Assembly (NCBI RefSeq): GCF_018873765.1
Contig: NC_057924.1
Coordinates: 12,425,001-12,489,000, forward strand
Direction: 5' to 3'
DNA length: 64,000 nt
Source of the DNA: Telopea speciosissima
Lineage: Eukaryota; Streptophyta; Magnoliopsida; Proteales; Proteaceae
The notes beneath the pieces were generated by a model. That model searched no databases and was not told where the DNA came from. It was given only the letters and a program-made list of their open reading frames with translations. Of this stretch, positions 44,371-54,167 are shown piece after piece. How positions within the stretch are numbered: position 1 is the first letter of the stretch; each line of letters starts with the position of its first letter. The position numbers and the translations under genes are program-made.

Positions 44371-45413
44371 AATACTCCGGGTAAGGTTTCTGGTAAATGG
44401 GTCGTGGCGTGGTCCTGTAAAAGGGGTTGATGCTTTCTTGAATGATCTTAGTCAACTCCCCTCGATCAATTGTCACGGGTGTCCCTTGGGCAACGGGGTG
44501 CCCTGTCGCATCGGGTGGCCATGGATTACCATGGAAAGTCTACCCCGGATGAGGATTCGCGGGAAACTCTGGTCTCTGGTCATACCTAGGAAAGCCCTCT
44601 CTGGGACCCAACCCCGTAGGCCGATGTCCCGCGATCCTGGGTGCGGATACCCTCCTATAGGGATCGCGTTTGCCCCTGAGACCGCGGCATTGTGGGACCC
44701 TGGATTAGGTCTGATGCTGCTGGCCTGGGTGCCACCCCTAATGGATGACCACTGCAGGCCTGTTGGGATGGGGGCGACAGGCATGTTGGTAGTGCTACCT
44801 GCCTGGAGGTTCCCAACAGGATTGGCGGCGCCAAGCTGAACCGCCGGATACAAAGGGTTGGTGAAAGTCATTGCCTGAAGACCGTCTCAGGGTCGGTCCC
44901 CTATAACAGGGTTCTGCCTCTAGCTTCCGTCGTATGCGGTCTGAGCCGACTGGACGCCTCGGCCTGTCTCAAGCCCTCTCCCTTCGGCCATCAGGAAGTC
45001 GGGGTCAAGCTGTACTGCCACGACATGTGGTCTTGCCCCTGGCGTTACTTGCTGCCGAAGGGCAACCAAGGTCTCGCGGAACTCATCACACTGGCTCTGC
45101 TGACTAGCCACAGACTTATCTACCGCGGCCATCATGTGTCGTAGGTCATCAGGGATCGGTTTGAAAACATCCACTAACTGTTGTATCCTACTGGCCAAAG
45201 GGTTAACCACATCGCGGACCACAACGGCCAGCTATTGTGCAGAGTCATGGCTGGCATTACTGCCGTGTGACCTGCACGGGTCATCTTCGGCCTGATCGAC
45301 GAACTTGGCCGCTGTGGGGTTTTCCATCCCTTCGTCATCATTATTTCTCTATGAGTACGAGGTCGTCTGGGGCCTCTTTTTTGTCTGACCATATCAATGG
45401 TTGGCTTATGAGG
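44371..45413 (-). pseudogene. Gag N-terminal region and leader, decayed
   Basis: Between the primer-binding site and the gag core, minus-strand open pieces occur at 44871-44473 and 45222-44920. The latter includes VVNPLASRIQQLVDVFKPIP and a Q-rich part. They are not in one frame. Composition is consistent with a gag N-terminus, but no domain can be named. Confidence 0.5.
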
Positions 45414-45431
45414 GTCCCACCGGGCGTGCCA
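45414..45431 (-). promoter_or_regulatory. Putative primer-binding site of the gypsy element
   Basis: The minus strand reads TGGCACGCCCGGTGGGAC five bases after the LTR end. It starts with TGG, as a site complementary to a tRNA 3' CCA end should. The tRNA species was not determined. Confidence 0.6.
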
Positions 45432-45436
45432 AAATG

Positions 45437-46235
45437 TGTTGGTGAAAAAACTCCCAAACACTCACACATGGGACTCCGCACGGTGTGCGAATAGCGCGGG
45501 CGTGGGAGGACCTTTGTGCAGGTCCAAATGAGGCTGAAAACAGCCCAATCTGACTCCTTGCCAGGCTAGTAGGTCTCCCTCCTGCCTGAGTAGCTCTAAG
45601 GTCTTTTGGGTTAAGCCAACCACGCTTAGGCACGAAATACTACAGCCTTATGAATGAAATAAACAACTATACTACAAAGAAGAATAACAAGACTGAAACA
45701 GGAATCATATTAGCCAATCATACCCGATACAAGCATAGGCCTTGCGCGCGCAGCCTTTCAGCCTTCAGCATGCAGTTGTACATCCCTTAATCTCGAAATG
45801 CTAAGCTAGTAGAAAAAAAACGTAAATGGCAAATGAAGAAAGCAAAAAATAAAGAAGTGTGAGATGTGTGTCTGGTTCTTGTGTGTACTTTTCAAATCTG
45901 CCTCCATCCTTATAAGGACGGGCATCGACGGTTACCAGCCTGCCAACCGTTCCCCCCTAGGCCCTTCTCTTCAGCCCATATCTCTCAGGGTCCAACCGGG
46001 AACTGCCATGTGGATCACCACGCCCCAACCGCTACAAAAATTGTGGGTCCCACCTCCAACTCCATCGCCTTCATTCCTCACAGAACGTAGACCTGCGCTG
46101 GATGACTTCTATCCCCCTGGCACGTGGCTCAGCCCCCCAACTGCTAGATCGTGGTTGCGCTGCTGTGCTTCCTTTGGCCCAACGACGATGGCCTGGCCCA
46201 CTCGCATCGGAACCAATTAATTTGGGCCGCAAACA
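45437..46235 (-). repeat. LTR (5' LTR in element orientation)
   Basis: 799 bases, tgttggtgaaaaaactccc to gggccgcaaaca. It matches 33988-34804 over its length. It lacks about 17 bases present there between tggcc and tggcccactcgcat. Confidence 0.95.
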
Positions 46236-46865
46236 ATAACACAAGACGATATTGATACTGGTGAATCTGTTGAGTTTTTGTGCATGGCAGGGTTTGAAGA
46301 ATCGAATAATTATGTCTATCAAAATTTTTGTTTATAGTTTTTTTTTTTCTCTCTTTTTCTCAACATCGAAACATATTGTAAAGAAAGGATGAAGAAAATA
46401 ACAAGTGCCGACCCAAGTGGCCAATGACACTACACTGACGTGCTTTTCGTTTTTTCACGGGTCACATCAGACGTTGAAGATTGAAGAAAAAGAAAAGATG
46501 AAGAAAAATTGCCAACAAGACATGGATGGTGGACCCAACCATGACCATGTGATCGCCGATTTCGACGATATGCGAATTATACGGCTGAGATACAGCTATG
46601 GGTGACCACCACGCGCTCAGACATTAAGGACTGAGGATTGAATCATCCCGCTTGGAGACTCGTCTTGGAATGCTCTTATACAGTCAGACTGAGCTTCCAT
46701 TAAAGGGTCAAACCTCATACAGAGTACGGACAAGTTTCTCTCCCTCAACTTCCAGGGTTTCTTTTCCTCAAAGGGCTTTTGTTCGGGAAATGGTAACTCC
46801 ACATTAACATGCTCTGCTCTCTGAATAACTCTCTCTTCTTCTTGTAGAGTGGGACAATTGTAGAG

Positions 46866-48904
46866 ATGGGGTTGGTGGGTCACCCAGGAGATGCAGATGC
46901 AGATGGAGATGGCTTCTCTGACCTTTCCTCCGGTAATAAGCACAAATACAAGAAGATGGATTCGGAACTAACAGAGGATGATGACCTCTCACATCACCAC
47001 CATCGTCAAAAGAGTGAGAGCCACAGTACCCAGAAATACGTAATCGCCTGTGCCACTTTCGCTTCTCTCAACACTGTACTTATCGGCTACGGTAAGTCTT
47101 TTTCCCCCCCTTTCTCGGTTTCTCCTTCTCTGTTTCATAGTCTGTTCTATACTGGTTTTTTTTTTTTCTAATCCGTTGTGCATTTGTAAGAAATCCAACA
47201 TTGCTCTGTATGCTGCGTTTTCCTTTTATCAGAGAATATCGACATCACTGGTTATGTTTGTAACAATCTAAAATTCAGATCTTTTATGATCAGAGGACCC
47301 ATTACTGTAGAAGTGCCTGGATCCCAACCATTAACCCCCCAAACACAACCCTCGATGAGAGAAGGTGGTGAAACCCCAATTGGGGTGAAATGTCACTATA
47401 ACAGCTTGTGTAGTCTAAATAGTTGAATTGGTTTTTTGAAGCATCCTTCATACCAATTTCCTATACTGATTGTTGTGCAGTTTCTCGAATTGGTAGAATT
47501 TTTTTAACTTCTGATTTAGTATGGGCCTTATTATATGCAGATTTGGGTGTCATGAGTGGAGCACTCATATTTATTTTGGAAGATCTTAAGATAACAGAAC
47601 TGCAAGAAGGAGTTCTTGTTGGTTGTTTGAGTGTCATCTCGTTATTGGGTAGTTTAGCAGGTGGAAGGACCTCGGATGCTATTGGTAGGAAATGGACAAT
47701 GGCTTTGGCAGCCATTGTCTTCCAAACAGGTGTTGGTATAATGGCACTTGCTAATTCTTTTAGAGTATTGATGGTTGGAAGACTTCTGACAGGGGTGGGG
47801 ATAGGATTTGGAGCTATGATTGCTCCTGTTTACATTGCTGAGATATCACCCACCATTACTAGAGGATTTCTTACCTCATTCCCTGAGATTTTCATAAATG
47901 TAGGAATCCTTCTCGGCTACATATCTAACTATGCATTTTCGGGTCTTCCTGCACATATAAGTTGGAGAGTAATGCTTGGTGTCGGAATCATTCCCTCAGT
48001 TTTTATGGGATTCGCTCTTTTGATCATCCCTGAGTCACCCAGGTGGTTGGTAATGCAGAAGCGGGTTGAAGAAGCAAGATCGGTGCTAATGAAGACAAAT
48101 GAAAATGAGAAGGAGGTGGAGGAGAGACTATCAGAGATACAACAAGCAGCCGGGACTTCTAAATCAGAGAATTACGAAAAGAAACCTGTATGGCGTGAAC
48201 TGTTGGCCCCTTCTCCGTCAATTCGGCGAATGCTGATCACTGGGTTTGGAATCCAATGTTTCCAGCAACTTGTGGGAATTGATACAATCCTGTATTACTG
48301 CCCCACGATCTTCAGAGAATCTGGGATTCAGGACAACAGCACACTTCTTGCTGTGATTGTTCTTGTTGGAGTTATCAAGACTGCAGTCATCTTAGTGGCT
48401 ACTTTTCTCATTGACGAAATGGGTAGGAAACCATTAATGTACATCAGCACTGTAGGGATGACCGCTTGTTTGTTCACTTTGGGCCTTTCTCTATCTCTGC
48501 TAGAGCATGGACATGCTGCGGTCATACTCACAATCCTGTCAGTTTGTGGTTATGTGTCTTTCTTCTCTGTTGGAATGGGCCCAGTTTGCTGGGTATTGAC
48601 ATCTGAAATTTTCCCATTGAGGCTGCGTGCTCAAGCAGTTGCACTTGGGACCATGGGGAATAGAGTTATAAGTGGCCTGATTGCAATGTCATTCCTCTCT
48701 GTATCTCGTGCCATTACAGTGGGAGGAACATTTTTCATCTTTTCTCTGCTTTCCGCGTTCGCTATTGCATTTGTTTATGCATTTGTTCCTGAAACAATGG
48801 GGAAATCTCTAGAGCAGATTGAGTTACTATTTGAGGATGAGGGAGCACTGAAAGGTTGTGAAGTGGAGCTTGGAGATGTAGAGCATCTTGTGCCAAAAGA
48901 ATGA
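46866..48904 (+). CDS. Polyol/monosaccharide transporter, PLT4-like, copy A
   Basis: Two exons: 46866-47091 and 47541-48904 (donor acg|gtaagt, acceptor atgcag|attt), 529 residues. It belongs to the sugar-porter branch of the major facilitator superfamily: a 12-helix proton-coupled plasma-membrane carrier. Motifs: GYDLGVMSGA across the splice junction (Asp76), GGRTSDAIGRK at 116-126, PESPRWL at 239-245, QQLVGID at 317-323, and PETMGKS at 492-498. The order and wording match Arabidopsis probable polyol transporter 4 (At2g20780); the substrate is not proven. The N-terminus (1-55) is hydrophilic with a HHHH run. ATG 46866 is the natural start, but an in-frame alternative exists: ATG 46790-46792 followed by gtaac, with an acceptor tag at 46845-46847, would add six residues after a new Met. 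Its promoter-proximal region begins only about 630 bases from the gypsy LTR. Copy B at 52-54 kb is its tandem duplicate. Confidence 0.95.
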
Positions 48905-49733
48905 TGTGTTTCGCAAGTTGGTTGGTTTGATTGACAGAAGTCTTCTACCTCTGCAACTTGCTTGAAATAGAATATGAATCCTTTTAATGCTCTAAGAGCC
49001 TTTCATATCTCCAAGGGGGATCTTTGTCTGCCTTCTACTGGTGTAGTATATCTCCGGCAGAAATGTTATCACCTACAAGAGATGCAGTGGCAACCAAGAT
49101 GGGGCAATCAGAAGTGTTCCTGAACTTATCACAACTTGAGGCGTATGGCTCTTCCTCTTGGATTGATATACCTCTTAGAGCTATTAGTACTTGAGTTCTG
49201 AGTACTTATTCTTTCCTTGGAAAATTGAAATCATTGATTATTTGATTTGGTCTTTATGCTGCTACTGCTAATTGCCTTTATTTAATAGGTTCTTCTACTT
49301 CAATTGTAATGTTCCTTGTTGGTTCTTCAACAAGAAATAATCAAAATTGTCAGTCTTCTGTAAGATATTTGATATTTTGATGTAATAAATCTAAGATGTT
49401 GTTTCAGGTTCTGTTATGGTTCAGTGTTGTTTGATGAAACCCTATCCAGGCTGAAGAGAGGGTATGAACAAAGCACCCATGTGGGCTGGATTGACCACCT
49501 CAGCACTCAGTGGTATATACAGACCTTGTATCAATACATGGCTTCTTCATTGATTGGAAATATGTCAATGTTAATTCCCCAATTCAAATATTCAAACCAT
49601 ATTTCTGCCTGCCACATATGGAAATTTCCCTCTGTATTTTTTACCATGTAGCCCTTGTTCACCCTTCTTCAAACTGTTTGACTTCTTCAATATTTTTCAA
49701 AGTTCTATTTGAGTTGAAACATACCACATGAAG
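48905..49733 (+). other. 3' UTR and duplicated flank of transporter A
   Basis: Closely matches 54168 to about 54980 after copy B (for example ttctactggt, gagctattagtacttgagt, gttcttctacttcaattgta). Short open stretches such as 49424-49651 are shared by both copies but are not under visible coding constraint. A weaker third match is at 60570-60960. Confidence 0.7.
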
Positions 49734-50225
49734 GTAAGAGACTTGGAACAGGTCAGTAAAAGATCTAGAGTCACTGTAACAATCATAAATTCAAGAGTAT
49801 CAATCTTACTTTGGTTTGGTATTGCAAGAAGGTAAGCAATTAAACTTAATTTTTGGTTTCTTGTTCAGGTTGTGAGCGATCCAAGCCTGACCAAGTCAGG
49901 AGTCTGCTGGAGGTGGAACAAGGACTCAGCTTCCTTTGAGAACCAGCTGTCCCTAGAAGCCAGTGATGTATGTAGAGAAGGCAAGGACGGTGTGGGAGGT
50001 CAACGAGAAGCTTGTTGGTTTGGCTTGAATGAACATCCGGGGATTAGGTTTCTCTTATTGACAGATTTTCACCTTGGAAGTGGGGATCAAGAAACATTTA
50101 GCTCCAGATGATTGTGCTCACCATGAATGTCTGTGCTTTTGTATGCAAAATTCCTCTTTGTAGATGTAGAAAATTTTGAATTGCCTGGAGACAATAAAAT
50201 CACTCAGTTACTTTTACAAAAGTTT
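49734..50225 (+). pseudogene. POR fragment: intron 4, exon 5 and 3' UTR (duplicated, broken)
   Basis: It starts taagagacttggaacaggtc, equivalent to the end of POR exon 4, then intron 4 with about 36 extra bases. The exon 5 equivalent is 49869-50028, 160 bases against 156 in POR; a 4-base tandem duplication (gatgtatgtagag for gatgtagag) shifts the frame, so the normal KLVGLA end is lost. Other changes include Tyr to Cys and Ser to Arg (VCWRWNK against VYWSWNK). The 3' UTR and aataaa follow. Because the intron is kept, this arose by genomic duplication, not by retroposition. No promoter or earlier exons are present. Confidence 0.93.
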
Positions 50226-50913
50226 TAACAGTCTTAGACTACTACAGCTTGAGCTGCGAAAGGGTATTAGCTCCATAATCATCTGTGAAATTATCTATCC
50301 ATGGAGATTAAATTATTGACATGAAGACAGGTTAGAATAGGATCTGAAACCAGGAGGAGCAAATAGGAGATCAAACAGATGCAAGTATAACATGATGAAG
50401 GCAACACTAAAGAACCATTTACATTTCAAATAGGAAGAGAAATTAGCCTAAAGAGAGTTAAAATGAGATTGGAAGAGAGCCAAGAGAGATTCATTTGTCC
50501 AGGATTATGTACGGACCCTAAAAACCCTGACAACCCAAATGTGCTTGGTAAAAGAACATCACCAGAGACCATTTTACAATCCAACTCTTGGTAGGTAAAC
50601 CATTATAAAATAATCTCCAACCAAAAACTTTAAACATGGTTGAGCAGCTTCCAAAAGAAAGACCACCATCTTTTAAAATCACAAGAAACAACTATCAACC
50701 CAAAATCTCTCAAACCATTACAAATTGAAGCAATAGAGACAGGAGGAAATAAACTATAAACAAGATTAACATTCCACTGTGAACTACAGATCAGATCTGA
50801 AATGACAGTATAAGCACTATGACAAGCAGAAGATTGAGGAACAAATGAAGCCACACTAGGAATCCAGGGATTAGTTCAGATGTTGGTACTCCTACCATTA
50901 CCAATCAAATAAG
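50226..50913. other. Intergenic part of unit B, no gene
   Basis: After about 80 bases matching the POR downstream region (gtattagctccataatcat) the sequence diverges from unit A. No supported exon. Confidence 0.4.
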
Positions 50914-50916
50914 TAA

Positions 50917-51070
50917 GGGCAAGAATCATTGTCTAGTATTGTACAGGGTCCAATGAGATCGCACGCAACAGTATCAATATGAGTAAGATATTTGATTTTA
51001 TGGAAAGTGAGGTATTAATTTCACCCACTCTTGTATATCAAGTTGGAGGGACCACGCGACTAGGTAAGTA
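50917..51070. repeat. GGG(A/C)AAGA-end MITE, unit B copy
   Basis: gggcaagaatcattgtctag to ccacgcgactaggtaag; counterpart of 33726-33895. It is followed by ggataatagtatttaacctt in both units. Confidence 0.55.
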
Positions 51071-51153
51071 AATACTATTTCTATTATTAAAAAAAATAAA
51101 GGATAATAGTATTTAACCTTGAAATCCTGGGCTTGTTGGCAGGCAATTGTTAT

Positions 51154-51158
51154 GTAAC
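51154..51158. other. Unoccupied gypsy target site in unit B
   Basis: ggcaattgttat-gtaac-agaagacaatatt in unit B aligns with ggcaattgttac-ataac at the left and ataac-acaagacgatatt at the right of the gypsy element in unit A. Only a single copy of the target (gtaac) is present, so this allele of the duplicated segment never held the element. Confidence 0.85.
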
Positions 51159-51324
51159 AGAAGACAATATTGATGTTGATTGCAGAGTTATAGCTGTGTA
51201 ATGAAATTGGATGTATCAGATGAGTTTTTTGTGCATGGCGGGGATTGAAGAATCAGAATCAATCATTGTGTCATCATAATTTTTATTTTATTACTTTTTT
51301 TTTCTCAACATCCAAACATATTAT

Positions 51325-51780
51325 AAATTTTTTTAATTTTTTGTTTTTTGACAAAAGGTTTCGAACACCGCCGTGCATGTTGCACAACCATGACTGTAAC
51401 CATTGAATGGAAATAATATGTACAAGATCATGTCCATCCAATAATTGCAAATACAATTGTGCACCATTCATGATCATATACAAAATCTCTTCCTTTTTTT
51501 CATGTCTACGAAAGATGATTTGGATATAACAAGTGACACCCAAACTGGCCAATGCCAAGTATAGATTGTATAGTTCTTCTCTAATGACAATGACGTTTAA
51601 CATTATAGTTAATCTCACACCACTCATGGAATATAGGAACCATGTTTGGGGTGTGAGAACAACATCCCATGGATGGTGTGAGATCGAGTGGTTAAACTTC
51701 ATTAGAGAGGATCTACGTGCATTTTTTTGTTTAAATCTTTGGTGCAATACATTTAACTTAAAAAACAAGGAATAAGGAGG
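51325..51780. repeat. Extra sequence in unit B relative to unit A
   Basis: Against unit A 46370-46450, unit B has two insertions, about 51325-51500 and 51555-51775. The first contains caaaaggtttcgaacaccg, the gtgcatg palindromic repeat also near 3905 and 59318. The second contains a tttaaacttcattagaga / tctctaatgacaatgacg inverted pair. Both are probably transposon remnants; their borders are approximate. Confidence 0.45.
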
Positions 51781-52053
51781 TTCACGGTTCACATCAGCCG
51801 TGGAAGATAGAAGAAATAGAAAACAAAAGATGTGGATGGTGGACCCCACCATGACCATATGTATCGTCCCATTTTCTGTGAGAATTATACGGCTGAGATA
51901 CTGTAATGAGTGACCGCCACGCGCTCAGTCGTTGACTCATTAAGGACTACTACTGAGGAATCATACTTCTTGGAACCTTGGAATGCTCTTTATACAGTCA
52001 AACAGATAGAGCTTCTCTCCCTCAACTTCCAAAGGATTTTATTTTGTCTGGAA

Positions 52054-54167
52054 ATGGTAAGGGTTAAATTCACATTAACAAGCTCTGAAGCTCTGCTGCT
52101 CTGCTGCTCTGCTCTCTTGACTCTGTGATATGCAACACTCTTAACTCTGTCTTCTTCTTGTAGAGAAGGACTGTTGCAAAGATTGGGTTGGTGGCTCACC
52201 CAGGTGATGGAGTTGGAGATGGAGATGGAGATGGAGATGGCTTCTCTGACCTTTCCTCCTGTAGGAAACACAAATACAAGATCGAAAGCATTAATACCCA
52301 GAAATACGTAGTCGCCTGTGCCACTTTCGCTTCTCTCAACACTGTACTAATCGGCTACGGTATAGTATTTTCTTCCCTTTCTCCTTCTCTGTTTCATAGT
52401 CTTCTCTATCTTGTTTTTTTTGAATCCGTTGTGCATTTGTAAGAAATCCAACATTGCTTTCTGTGTGCTGTGTTTTGCTTTATCAGAAAATATTGGCATC
52501 ACTAACCATTTTTTTGTAACAAGCTAAAATTCATATCCTTTATGATCAGAGTACCCATTACTGTAGAAGTGGCTGAATCACAACCCCTCGATAACGGAAA
52601 GAAATAGTATAAAAGGATTTTCCGTCTACGGGGGTGAACCCTCAATTGGGGTGAAATGTCACTGTAACAGCTTGTGTAGTCTAAATAGTTGAATTGGTTC
52701 TTTCAACCATCCTTCATACCAATTTCCTATATTGATTGTTGTGCTGTTTCTCGAATTCGTAGAATTTTAATTTCTGGTTTAGTCTGGACCTTCTTATATG
52801 CAGATTTGGGTGTCATGAGTGGAGCACTCATATTTATTCTGGAAGATCTTAAGATAACAGAACTGCAAGAAGGAGTTCTTGTTGGGTGTTTGAGTGTCAT
52901 CTCGTTATTGGGCAGTTTAGCAGGTGGAAGAACCTCGGATGCTATTGGAAGGAAATGGACAATGGCTTTTGCAGCCATTGTCTTCCAAACAGGTGTTGGT
53001 ATAATGGCACTTGCTAGTTCTTTTAGAGTATTGATGGCAGGAAGACTCCTGACGGGGGTGGGGATAGGATTTGGAGCTATGATTGCTCCTGTTTACATTG
53101 CTGAGATATCGCCCACCATTAATAGAGGATTTCTTACCTCCTTCCCTGAGATTTTCGTAAATGTAGGAATCCTTCTCGGTTACATATCTAACTATGCATT
53201 TTCGGGTCTTCCGGCACATATAAGTTGGAGAGTAATGCTTGGTGTCGGAATCATTCCCTCAATTTTTATGGGATTCGCTCTTTTGATTATCCCTGAGTCA
53301 CCTAGGTGGTTGGTAATGCAGAAGCGGTTTGAAGAAGCAAGATCAGTACTAATGAAGACAAATAAGAATGAGAAAGAGGTGGAGGAGAGACTGGCAGAAA
53401 TACAACAAGCAGCTGGGATTTCTAATTCAGAGAAGTACGAAGAGAAACCCGTGTGGCGTGAACTGTTGGCCCCTTCTCCTTCAATTCGGCGAATGCTGAT
53501 CACTGGGTTTGGAATCCAATGTTTCCAACAACTTGTGGGAATTGAAACAACCCTGTATTACTGCCCCACAATCTTCAGAGAAGCTGGGATTCAGGACAAC
53601 AGCACACTTCTTGCTGCAACTGTTCTTGTTGGAGTTATCAAGACTGCATTCATCCTAGTGGCTACTTTTCTCATTGATGGAATGGGTAGGAAGCCATTAA
53701 TGTACATCAGCACTGTAGGTATGACTGCTTGTTTGTTCACTTTGGGCCTTTCTCTATCTCTGGTAAGTCATGGACATGCTGTGGCCATACTCACAATCCT
53801 GTCAGTTTGTGGGGATGTGGCTTTCTTCTCTGTGGGTATGGGCCCGGTTTGCTGGGTATTGATATCTGAAATCTTCCCATTGAGGCTGCGTGCTCAAGCA
53901 GTTGCACTTGGGGCCGTGGGGAATAGAGTTATCAGTGGCCTGATTGCAATGTCATTCCTCTCTGTATCTCGTGCCATTACAGTGGGAGGAACATTTTTCA
54001 TCTTTTCTCTGCTCTCCGCGTTCTCTATTGCATTTGTTTATGCATTTGTTCCTGAAACAATGGGGAAATCTCTAGAGCAGATTGAGTTACTATTTGAGGG
54101 TGAGCGAGCACTGAAAGATTGTGAACTGGAGCTTGGAGATGTAGAGCATCTTGTGCCAAAAGAATGA
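52054..54167 (+). CDS. Polyol/monosaccharide transporter, PLT4-like, copy B (start codon changed)
   Basis: The second exon, 52804-54167, is intact, the same length as in copy A (1364 bases), and keeps all sugar-porter motifs (GGRTSDAIGRK, PESPRWL, QQLVGIE, PETMGKS). The first exon ends at 52359 (acg|gtatag). At the position of the copy A start codon this copy reads ATT (52182-52184). Two readings are possible. (1) ATG 52054-52056 is followed by gtaagg and, after a 107-base intron ending ttcttgtag at 52163, joins in frame to 52164, giving about 520 residues. (2) There is no AUG start and the gene is dying; the next in-frame ATG, in GVMSG, would remove the first helix. The open, conserved reading frame favours (1) or recent loss. 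The N-terminal loop is shorter than in A and has a GDGDGDGDG repeat. Confidence 0.82.

Larger units (their letters stand above)
33983..46240 (-). mobile_element. Ty3/gypsy LTR retrotransposon (Tat-like), defective, with antisense PMD frame
   Basis: Two LTRs (33988-34804 and 45437-46235), both with TG...CA ends, are flanked by ataac at 33983-33987 and 46236-46240. The element body is therefore 33988-46235. On the minus strand the order is LTR, primer-binding site, gag, protease, reverse transcriptase, RNase H, integrase, LTR, which is the Ty3/gypsy order. Every domain except part of gag is hit by stops or frameshifts, so it cannot move by itself. Between integrase and the downstream LTR (34805-38100) lies an oppositely oriented reading frame with introns, related to the plant mobile domain family. 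Extra antisense frames are known in the Tat lineage. The insertion interrupts duplication unit A; the matching unoccupied site is at 51154-51158 in unit B. Confidence 0.95.
31430..49733 (+). repeat. Segmental duplication unit A (POR 3' end to transporter A flank)
   Basis: Sequence from the end of POR exon 4 (gacttgcacaggtcagtaaa) to the transporter A 3' flank (gaaacataccacatgaa) is repeated in the same order and orientation in 49734 to about 54980. Unit A has since gained the gypsy element (33988-46240 including one TSD); without it the unit is about 6 kb. Matching blocks: POR intron 4, exon 5 and 3' UTR; the MITE near 33726 and 50917; gtatttaaccttgaaa; the transporter gene and about 800 bases after it. 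Confidence 0.85.

Noticed and set aside
44165-44839. 224-codon plus-strand frame opposite gag
   Set aside because: It lies antisense to the gag region with no recognisable domain. Long open shadows are common opposite GC-richer coding DNA.
49424-49651. 75-codon frame conserved after both transporter copies
   Set aside because: The similar frame after copy B (54655-54882) is explained by the segmental duplication. The two differ by substitutions without codon-position bias that I can see, and the third copy near 60.6 kb is not open.
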